Made by a program: the position numbers and the translations under genes
Origin: an uncultured Bacillota bacterium
Lineage (GTDB): Bacteria; Bacillota; Clostridia; Peptostreptococcales; Anaerovoracaceae
Assembly (NCBI GenBank): GCA_946541435.1
Contig: CAMNJK010000023.1
Coordinates: 1-12,834, forward strand
DNA: 12,834 nt
Direction of reading: 5' to 3'
In this document: piece after piece, positions 1-6,698 of the stretch
Numbering within the stretch: the first letter of the stretch is position 1
How the letters are laid out: every line of letters begins with the position of its first letter
The notes under the pieces: generated by a model
The model's database searches: none
What the model was told of the DNA's origin: nothing
Seen by the model: only the letters and a program-made list of their open reading frames with translations

Positions 1-624
1 CGCATCTGCAGATATCTGAACATAAAGTCAACGATCAAGTACAGGCGAGAAGGCTGCACGATCAGCGACAAAGACCCGCAGCACATCGCAAAGAACATCC
101 TCGATCGGGACTTCCATGCAGATGCACCGAACGAGAAATGGCTGACAGATGTGACGGAGTTCAAATACTACATCGGATCGGAGAAAAAGAAGGTGTATCT
201 CAGCGCGATCCTGGATCTGTATGACAGACGGATCGTGGCATATGTGATTGGAGACAGCAACAACAATCCATTGGTTTATGAAACCTTCGAGCAGGCGGTA
301 AGGAAGAATCCGGATGCGCATCCAATATTCCATAGCGATCGAGGCTTTCAGTATACGAGCAACGTGTTCCATCAGAAACTTCTGGACCATGGAATGATCC
401 AAAGCATGTCCAGAGTTGGGAAATGCATCGACAATGGCCCAATGGAAGGCTTCTGGGGGATTTTGAAAAGAGAGCGTTATTACAAGCGCAAATTCAACAG
501 CCGTGAAGACGTGGTTCAAATGATCACCGAATACATCAACTACTACAACAACAAACGCTACCAGCGCAGACTGGGAGTGCTCACGCCGATGGAAAAGCAC
601 ACTGAGTATCTCGCGGCCGCGTAA
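1..624 (+). CDS. IS3-family transposase (OrfB, DDE integrase domain), 5' end cut by window
   Basis: The frame is open from the first base, giving 207 residues and then TAA. It is the C-terminal integrase (rve) part of an IS3-family OrfB, which cuts and joins the element's ends during transposition. The catalytic triad is visible: Asp50 in WLTDVTEF, Asp113 in HSDRGFQY and Glu149 in NGPMEGFW, with 35 residues between the second Asp and the Glu, the classical DD(35)E spacing. The segment before Asp50 (LDRDFHADAPNEKW) is also typical of the IS150-like group. The C-terminus has the usual tyrosine/asparagine-rich YINYYNN segment followed by LTPME. The N-terminal helix-turn-helix region and OrfA lie outside the window. 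No frameshift or stop interrupts the visible part, so the element may be intact. Base composition is more AT-rich than in the neighbouring genes, as expected of a mobile element. Confidence 0.93.
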   Translation, partial: RICRYLNIKSTIKYRREGCTISDKDPQHIAKNILDRDFHADAPNEKWLTDVTEFKYYIGSEKKKVYLSAILDLYDRRIVAYVIGDSNNNPLVYETFEQAVRKNPDAHPIFHSDRGFQYTSNVFHQKLLDHGMIQSMSRVGKCIDNGPMEGFWGILKRERYYKRKFNSREDVVQMITEYINYYNNKRYQRRLGVLTPMEKHTEYLAAA

Positions 625-652
625 AAAACTCCAGCCCCGAATGGAGCTGGAG
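623..652 (-). terminator. Intrinsic terminator inside the IS, best oriented on the minus strand
   Basis: CTCCAGC (629-635) pairs with GCTGGAG (646-652) in a perfect 7-bp stem with a 10-base loop; two further C-G pairs are possible inside it after one mismatch. Read on the minus strand the stem is followed directly by six T (A623-A628 on the plus strand), the classical form. On the plus strand only an A-rich, then T-rich stretch follows, so termination there is weaker. The T-tract overlaps the TAA of the transposase. On the minus strand it would stop transcription arriving from the peptidase operon. Confidence 0.7.
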
Positions 653-672
653 AGAAAATATTTCTTTTATTT

Positions 673-703
673 CGACTGTCTACTTGACGAGTAGCAGACC
701 ACA
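673..703 (+). repeat. Probable right terminal inverted repeat of the IS
   Basis: The core ACTGTCTACTTGACG followed by AGTAGCAGACC has the layout of IS150-group right ends (TGTCTACTTGACG followed by a GCAGA motif and a terminal CA). The partner repeat is not in the window, so the call rests on resemblance and on its position 50-80 bases after the transposase stop. Confidence 0.5.
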
Positions 704-730
704 CACGGACAGTTCGTCTATTTTCTCAGC

Positions 731-3430
731 TTATTCCCCGTCTGCACTCACATCGATCATCTCTGTGGTCATGACTCTCTGATAGACATCGGTCATCACG
801 CCGCCGAAGCTGATATTGCCGTCTTCCAAAGGCTGGTCGGTCACGGTGATCCGCTCCTGTTTCGATACGCGGATCTTTTTGCCGTCTGCCCTGGTCTCCA
901 CCAGATTTCCTTCCTTGTCGTAGTAATCGTAGAGGAACTGGATGGTATCGCCGGGTCTGAACTGTCTTTCACCCTTCATGTTCAGCAGGGTGTCCAGAAT
1001 AGAATCGGATTCGTATCCGATGACCCGTCCCTGGGTCGGGGTCTCCTGGTCTCCCGTCTGATCTTCCTTCACCGGATCCCATTCGATGATTAGTGTGATG
1101 GTCCGTCTGCCGTTGAGCCGGGCCTTGACCTTACCGGTATACACATCGCCTTCGTCGGTCTCCTTCACCGGATCCGCTTCATAGCAGACCGGCTGGCCTT
1201 CGATGTGCACCCAGCTTCCGTCCATGGAAACCATGGGATGTCCATCCGCGTCATCGCCGCCGATATAATCCGCGCCCAGATATCTGGATGCGGCGCCGCC
1301 GGCGTCGCCCTCCACCTTCTGATAGAGTACGGTCCTGCAGTCAGCCACCAGCTTCCATGCCTTCTGCGGCAGATCGATCCGGTAACCCTCCGGTGTTTCG
1401 ATCAGGGGAATGTCCACAAAGGCCCTGGCTTCGCTGTAATCCTCGAAGCCTTTGATGTACCAGTCTTCGTTTGTATAATCCCCGTAGGACCACATCTCGC
1501 TGAATCCCTGCAGGGAAGGATCCTCCTGGAATTCCTTTTCCTTTTTCTCCTTATCCTTCTGCTGCTGGGCAGCCATGATGCTGAAGATCACATCCAGGGC
1601 ATCCTTTTCCTTGTTCATGGACAGGGCCTTCAGCTGCCTGCTGGTATCTCCGTACATCCCGATGGCCTTGTAGGGGAAGGCGACCGAGAGCCCGTTGACC
1701 CCCTTGGCCGCGTCCCCGTTGCGGTAGAGAACGCTGGCCTGCAGGGCCCTGCGCAGATCCTTCTTCTCCTGGTGGGAGCAGATCTGTTCACCATAATCCA
1801 TCTTGTCCAGGATCTTCAGGAAGTCGATGAGATCGATCTGCATGTTGTCCGAGAAGCTGTAGGCGCTGGCAGCGGCCCCGGCCACATCGGCGAAGGCGTC
1901 CGGATCCTCCCGGACCGCCGTCTCCACGCTGGCCAGCATATCTCCCAGCTTCCGGCAGGCCGGTTTCGCCAGGGTCAGGTCCACAAAGGACAGGGTGGAC
2001 GCCGGTACCGGCTTGCCGTCCCCCATGGTGATCCTGTTGTAGGGATCATAGCAGGCGATCATTTCCCGGCCGAATTCCTCGCTGCTCATGCCGGGATCCT
2101 GGGCCAGCTTCCCGAAAGCGGAAGTATAGAACCAGCCGGTGCCGCCTTCGGTCTCCTCGGAGGCCAGATAGTAATCCGCGTAAGGTTCCAGGGAAGAAGC
2201 GATCTCGATGTCCTGCATCAGGCAGGCGTCATACCCGATGATGTCAAACTTCAGGCCAGCCTTTGCGATGGCAGCCGCCACTTCGGAAGCCAGCATGGTC
2301 CCGGTTCCGGGATCCCCATCCTTCGCTTCCCGTGGATTCAGATCATCCTGTCCGTATCCGTAGGGGACACCGCCGCCGTGGTCCCACAGCACCAGCATAT
2401 ACCGGTCCGCGGGATACTTCTTCTTCGCCCAGCTGATGAACTCCTTCAGGGACTTCTGCTCTGACATGCAGGTGTCCGGCGGCAGGTCCTTCACCTTGTT
2501 GACCTTGCCCTCCCGGATCTCATAGCGGCCCACGGAGGCATTCTCGATCCCCTTGGTGAACCAGCGTTTCGACCCGCCGGCCTCCATGACGAAGGTCAGG
2601 TTTTCCCCCTGCTTGCTGGCATCGATCATCTGCCGGATGTTGACGGAGGCCAGGCCGGCCCTGCCCTCCAGATTGGACCCGACCACATAGGCCAGGACCA
2701 CCACGTTCTGATCCTGACTGTGGTCCGGGAAGAACTTCGCTCTGGAGGGTTTCATATCCGCCACCGACGCCGCGGCCTTGCCCATGGCGTCCTCCCGGCT
2801 GATCACATCTCCTGTGCCGGTGATGTCTTTGGTGGAATCATAGGTGTCCTTGATGATGGAATTCACCAGAGGAACCGGCGGATTCTCCCGGACACAGAGG
2901 AATCCCACGCCGCAGACGATGACCAGGATCTCCGCAGCGGAGACCAGCACCAGAGCCGCCCGGTGCAGATGCCGGGCCCGCCGGCTGTACTGCTTCAGGG
3001 GCCGCAAAGGCAGGGGATGATACTGCGACCTCCCCACGCCCAGAATGAACAGGAACAGCACCGGGCACAGGATCGTGCAGAAACGGAAGATCACACCCTT
3101 GCCCATGCATTTGGCCAGTTTCCAGTAGAGCCGGATCAGGAAGATCCCATAGATCAGAGAAGCCGCCCACATGAAGACCCGTCCCATGTCCGCTCCGGGA
3201 CCCAGGTAAAGGGCGCCCAGGGCCAGGATGGCCGAGACCACGAAGGGCCGGTAGAAGCTCCTGAGCTTCCGGAAGGTCATTTTGGAGAATTCCCGCTCCG
3301 CCAGGAAGGGGACCAGGGCCGTCCACCGCTTCAGATTCAGCTTCCGCAGCAGGACAAAATATGAAATGACCTGCAGGATCCAGGGCAGGATCCAGGAAGA
3401 AGGATCTTTGAAGAAATAAAACGTAAACAT
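731..3430 (-). CDS. Membrane-anchored clostripain-family (C11) cysteine peptidase with DUF5684-like N-terminus
   Basis: An 899-residue protein. Residues 1-180 hold about five hydrophobic segments (roughly 13-30, 63-79, 86-104, 113-133, 158-180). The stretch KLAKCMGKG... FILGVGRSQY at about 104-137 resembles DUF5684 membrane domains of Firmicutes. Residues 241-620 are a C11 peptidase domain. The catalytic dyad is present as His351 (LVLWDHGGG) and Cys403 (IIGYDACLMQ). Asp401, two residues before the Cys, matches the S1 Asp of clostripain and PmC11, which suggests cleavage after Arg or Lys. A charged segment follows (622-636, QKDKEKKEKEF), then a C-terminal region of about 250 residues that looks beta-rich and has no assigned function. 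The start is supported by GGAGG nine bases upstream (3440-3444 on the plus strand). It is the last gene of a three-gene unit, 21 bases after the membrane c-di-GMP protein. The charge pattern around TM4-TM5 leaves the side of the catalytic domain unsettled; the extracytoplasmic side is likely from family habit. Confidence 0.88.
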   Translation of the reverse strand: MFTFYFFKDPSSWILPWILQVISYFVLLRKLNLKRWTALVPFLAEREFSKMTFRKLRSFYRPFVVSAILALGALYLGPGADMGRVFMWAASLIYGIFLIRLYWKLAKCMGKGVIFRFCTILCPVLFLFILGVGRSQYHPLPLRPLKQYSRRARHLHRAALVLVSAAEILVIVCGVGFLCVRENPPVPLVNSIIKDTYDSTKDITGTGDVISREDAMGKAAASVADMKPSRAKFFPDHSQDQNVVVLAYVVGSNLEGRAGLASVNIRQMIDASKQGENLTFVMEAGGSKRWFTKGIENASVGRYEIREGKVNKVKDLPPDTCMSEQKSLKEFISWAKKKYPADRYMLVLWDHGGGVPYGYGQDDLNPREAKDGDPGTGTMLASEVAAAIAKAGLKFDIIGYDACLMQDIEIASSLEPYADYYLASEETEGGTGWFYTSAFGKLAQDPGMSSEEFGREMIACYDPYNRITMGDGKPVPASTLSFVDLTLAKPACRKLGDMLASVETAVREDPDAFADVAGAAASAYSFSDNMQIDLIDFLKILDKMDYGEQICSHQEKKDLRRALQASVLYRNGDAAKGVNGLSVAFPYKAIGMYGDTSRQLKALSMNKEKDALDVIFSIMAAQQQKDKEKKEKEFQEDPSLQGFSEMWSYGDYTNEDWYIKGFEDYSEARAFVDIPLIETPEGYRIDLPQKAWKLVADCRTVLYQKVEGDAGGAASRYLGADYIGGDDADGHPMVSMDGSWVHIEGQPVCYEADPVKETDEGDVYTGKVKARLNGRRTITLIIEWDPVKEDQTGDQETPTQGRVIGYESDSILDTLLNMKGERQFRPGDTIQFLYDYYDKEGNLVETRADGKKIRVSKQERITVTDQPLEDGNISFGGVMTDVYQRVMTTEMIDVSADGE

Positions 3431-3451
3431 CTGCTGTAACCTCCAACTGAA

Positions 3452-6400
3452 TCAATAGATGGCGCATCCCTTCCGCCCGGCCTTCTTGACCCGGTAAAGG
3501 GCTGTGTCCGCGTCCTTGAATATATCACCTTCCGGATTCTCACGGTCGGAGAAGGCCACGCCGACACTGAGGGATACCGGCGGCAGGCTGTCCTCGGGGA
3601 ACTGCAGCATTTTATTGGCCTTTTCGATCTTGTCGAGCACCAGCTGACTGTGGCTGCTGTTGACCCGGGTCATGATGACCGCAAATTCGTCTCCGCCGAT
3701 CCTGCACAGATGGTCCACGGAACGGAAGCTGTGCCGTAGGATATCGGCGACTTTCTGAAGGATCCTGTCGCCCACCGCGTGCCCGTAGGTATCGTTGACC
3801 TGCTTGAAGTAATCCACATCGATCAGAAGCAGGGCCATATGTTTGCTGTCGGCGCTCTTCATCAGAAGGTCATAGGCGCCCCGGTTGAAGAGACCGGTGA
3901 GAGCGTCATGGGATGCCTGGTGTCTGAGTTTTTCCCTGGCCTCTTCATTTTCGTGCAGGATCCTGTTGTAGGTGCGGGTAACGAACCGGAGTTCCTCCAC
4001 ACCGATGGGTTCGATGATCTCCTGCTTTTGCATCTGTCTGACCATACGGGTCAGGGGCCGGCGGACCATCCCGGTGATGACCACTACGTTGATGATCACG
4101 AGCAGCAGGAGCAGGATGGTCAGGGCCGTCCGGATATTGGTCATCGTCAGCAGCCTTGCCGAAGATGCTTCCAGTTCAGATCCCGAGGATTTGATCAGCG
4201 CCTGGGTACAAAGATCCACATTGGTCTGAATGCGTTTCTTATAGTGGGCGTAATTGCTGTCAAAGACCATTTCCCGCGCTTTTTCCCGCATCTGTTCTTT
4301 GGTGAGGTTCCGGTCCTCTTCCCGGATCTGGATCCCCAGGATCTTCTCCGGCACCTTCCGGTCATCATAACCTTCCGCCTCTACGATGAGGCGCATTGCG
4401 TAGTTTTCGGTCTGGACCAGGGCATTCGACAGCCGCAGCGCCATGCTGAGGTCATCCAGAGCTGTGGTGTCCTCACCCTCCAGGAGGTATTCCAGTTCCT
4501 CCACCGCGTGATCTCTTTGTCTGGTCACCTCCAGTTCTTCATAGAAATCCCTGAGATAATCTATCTCTCCGGTCACAACGAAGGACCTGACCCGGTCCGT
4601 CAGGTAATCCGATCCCTCCTGCATGTCGGCAGCCGCTCTCTGCGCCGCCATGTAGCGGTCGCTTGCCGCATCCATCCGCTGGTAACCCCTGGCAACGGCA
4701 AGATCGGTGATCATCAGACTCACGGCAACGATCACCGCGATCATGACGAAGATGATCGACTCTGTTTTCAGCTGGATCGCGGTACGTTTTCTGTCGGTAT
4801 GCGGGCGCGCACCCTGTTCCCGGGCCGGCTGCTCCTTCGCTCCTGTCTCTTCCGCCGCCCGCGGCGCGTCTTCCGCCGCCCCTTTCTCTGTCATATCTGC
4901 CGCGGCCCTGTCCGCTTTCTCGACCCGGGCCATATCCGCTTCTTTTTTCTGCAGGATGAAGGCTTCAAACTCCCCGGCGGGGATCGGTTTGGAGAAGAAA
5001 TATCCCTGCACCAGATCGCACCCCAGTTCCCTGAGTCTGTGCAGCTGTGTGTCGGTCTCCACACCTTCCGCGATGACAGGCACGTTCAGGTGCTTTGAGA
5101 TGTCAATGATCAGATTGACCAGATGCTCATCCCCGCCCTGACGGAAGGCGTCACGGACGAAGAGCATGTCCAGCTTCAGCGCGTCAATGGGGAGCTTTGA
5201 GATCATGTTCAGGGAGGAATAGCCGGTGCCGAAATCATCCATCTCGATCCGGAATCCCATCTCCCTGAGCCTGACGATCATCTCAACGATCTGATCCTGA
5301 TCCTGTGTATAGGCGGATTCTGTGACCTCCAGAAGGAGGTCTCTTCCGGTAATATCAAACTCTTCCAGGATCGACAGCAGGGTCTCCGGCAGGTGTTCAT
5401 CATAAATATCCACCCGGGACAGGTTTACGGAGACCGGAACGGAATAATTCAGTTCCTCCCGCCATTGCCTGATCTGACGGGCTGTTTCCTGCCAGACATA
5501 GAGGTCCAGCTTCTGGATCAGTCCGTTTTTTTCAAACAGGGGAATAAACTCTCCCGGACTGATCATGCCCCGCGTGGGATGGATCCAGCGAACCAGAGCC
5601 TCCGCGCTGGCCAGCACCGGCGTGTCGGGGCGGATATCGAATTTTGGCTGGTAGTAGACCTGGAACTGACCGCCGGCGATGGCCTCCGAAAAGTCTTCGA
5701 TCATCTGCTCTTCCCGGATCTGCTGGATCCGCATGTCGTCATTGTAAGTCTCGATCCTGCGGCTCAGGTTCCCCCTGACCTTATCCGAGGCCTGCTTGGC
5801 CCAGTCAAACCGCCGCTCGATATCCACGGATTTGTCTACATTCTGGTAGATCCCCATCCGCAGCCGGATGCGGTTTTCTGAAGTGGATTCATCCATCAGA
5901 CACAGAGATGCCTGTTCCAGGATCTCTTCATAATCCTCTCTGTGTCGGCAGTAGACCATGAAGGTGTCCGCGTTTCTTCTGCAGACGATGCCGTCCGAAT
6001 CCGCCACCGTTTCACGCAGCTGCAGGCCGATCCGGCGCAGGACACTGTCCCCGTAGGCTTTGCCGTAGCGTTCATTGATCATGTGAAAATGATTGACGTC
6101 CACGATGATGGCATCTGTATCCACATCCTTGTGATGCTGGTCGAACTGCTCGGCGTAACGATAGAAGTAATCTCTGTTATAAAGTCCCGTCAGCTCATCC
6201 CTTTCGGTGAATTTGATAATGTCCCTGTCTTCAGACAGCTCAATGGCGTGACGGACTCTGGCGGAGAATACCTCCCGGGGGGGATAGTTCTTGGAAATGA
6301 AATCAGCGGCGCCCAGGTCCAGGCACTCGATCTCCGTCTCCGGCTCCGCCGTGGTCACGATCACAGGGATATGATTCAGGCTGTCGTCGGCGCGGATGAT

Positions 6401-6637
6401 CTTCAGGACCTCGATGCCGGACATGACCGGCATGATGATGTCCAGCAGGATCAGGGAGAGTGTCTCCCGGTGAGCGCGGATCATCTCCAGAGTCTCCCCG
6501 CCGTCACAGGCGTACAGGAGCTCGTATTCATCCTGCAGATACAACCCCAGCAGTTCCCGGTTGATCTGCTGGTCCTCCGCGATCAGGATCTGGCGTTTTC
6601 CGTTGGCGGAATGAAATTTTTCGTGGCTTTTCAGCAT
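3452..6637 (-). CDS. Membrane c-di-GMP turnover protein: REC - degenerate GGDEF - EAL - TM - sensor - TM - GGDEF
   Basis: A 1061-residue protein predicted both to hydrolyse c-di-GMP (EAL) and to make it from GTP (GGDEF). The receiver domain (about 15-135) has Glu21/Asp22, phospho-acceptor Asp66 and Lys116. A first GGDEF domain (145-300) is degenerate, with RRNAD at the signature. The EAL domain (310-562) keeps the catalytic set: Glu346 (EALVRW), Asn405, Glu437, Asp467/Asp468 (DDFGTG), Lys488, Glu524 and Gln544. A charged Ala/Glu/Arg linker (565-620) leads to TM1 (625-648), an extracytoplasmic, probably helical region of about 185 residues, and TM2 (834-858). Then comes a short HAMP-like stretch and an intact GGDEF domain (905-1061) with GGDEF at 981-985, metal ligand Asp940 and inhibitory site RSVD (972-975). 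The start was chosen for its Shine-Dalgarno; a longer open frame runs back to 6808 but overlaps the preceding gene. Middle gene of the operon. Confidence 0.9.
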   Translation of the reverse strand: MLKSHEKFHSANGKRQILIAEDQQINRELLGLYLQDEYELLYACDGGETLEMIRAHRETLSLILLDIIMPVMSGIEVLKIIRADDSLNHIPVIVTTAEPETEIECLDLGAADFISKNYPPREVFSARVRHAIELSEDRDIIKFTERDELTGLYNRDYFYRYAEQFDQHHKDVDTDAIIVDVNHFHMINERYGKAYGDSVLRRIGLQLRETVADSDGIVCRRNADTFMVYCRHREDYEEILEQASLCLMDESTSENRIRLRMGIYQNVDKSVDIERRFDWAKQASDKVRGNLSRRIETYNDDMRIQQIREEQMIEDFSEAIAGGQFQVYYQPKFDIRPDTPVLASAEALVRWIHPTRGMISPGEFIPLFEKNGLIQKLDLYVWQETARQIRQWREELNYSVPVSVNLSRVDIYDEHLPETLLSILEEFDITGRDLLLEVTESAYTQDQDQIVEMIVRLREMGFRIEMDDFGTGYSSLNMISKLPIDALKLDMLFVRDAFRQGGDEHLVNLIIDISKHLNVPVIAEGVETDTQLHRLRELGCDLVQGYFFSKPIPAGEFEAFILQKKEADMARVEKADRAAADMTEKGAAEDAPRAAEETGAKEQPAREQGARPHTDRKRTAIQLKTESIIFVMIAVIVAVSLMITDLAVARGYQRMDAASDRYMAAQRAAADMQEGSDYLTDRVRSFVVTGEIDYLRDFYEELEVTRQRDHAVEELEYLLEGEDTTALDDLSMALRLSNALVQTENYAMRLIVEAEGYDDRKVPEKILGIQIREEDRNLTKEQMREKAREMVFDSNYAHYKKRIQTNVDLCTQALIKSSGSELEASSARLLTMTNIRTALTILLLLLVIINVVVITGMVRRPLTRMVRQMQKQEIIEPIGVEELRFVTRTYNRILHENEEAREKLRHQASHDALTGLFNRGAYDLLMKSADSKHMALLLIDVDYFKQVNDTYGHAVGDRILQKVADILRHSFRSVDHLCRIGGDEFAVIMTRVNSSHSQLVLDKIEKANKMLQFPEDSLPPVSLSVGVAFSDRENPEGDIFKDADTALYRVKKAGRKGCAIY

Positions 6638-6643
6638 GGTCTG

Positions 6644-6652
6644 TTCCTTCCT
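6644..6652 (-). promoter_or_regulatory. Ribosome binding site that sets the start of the membrane c-di-GMP gene
   Basis: AGGAAGGAA on the minus strand lies six bases before the ATG at 6637. The upstream in-frame start at 6808 lies inside the preceding gene and would add 57 low-complexity, Arg-rich residues before the receiver domain, so 6637 is preferred. Confidence 0.75.
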
Positions 6653-6698
6653 GACAGTCCGGCATCCTTCCCCTCTCTTCCGGAAGGGATCGGCGGGA

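Larger units (their letters stand above)
1..703 (+). mobile_element. Right end of an IS3-family (IS150-like) insertion sequence
   Basis: This comprises the transposase 3' part, a hairpin just after its stop codon and a terminal sequence at about 673-703 that resembles IS150-group ends. IS3-family elements end in CA, which allows an end at 701 or 703; I chose 703. The left end and the target duplication are outside the window, so the exact boundary is inferred. The element ends about 28 bases beyond the stop codon of the peptidase gene on the other strand, so it sits immediately downstream of that operon. Confidence 0.65.

Noticed and set aside
28..600. A 190-codon minus-strand frame inside the insertion sequence
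   Set aside because: It is antisense to the transposase, whose DDE residues and spacing are intact; no family resemblance is seen in the reverse frame.
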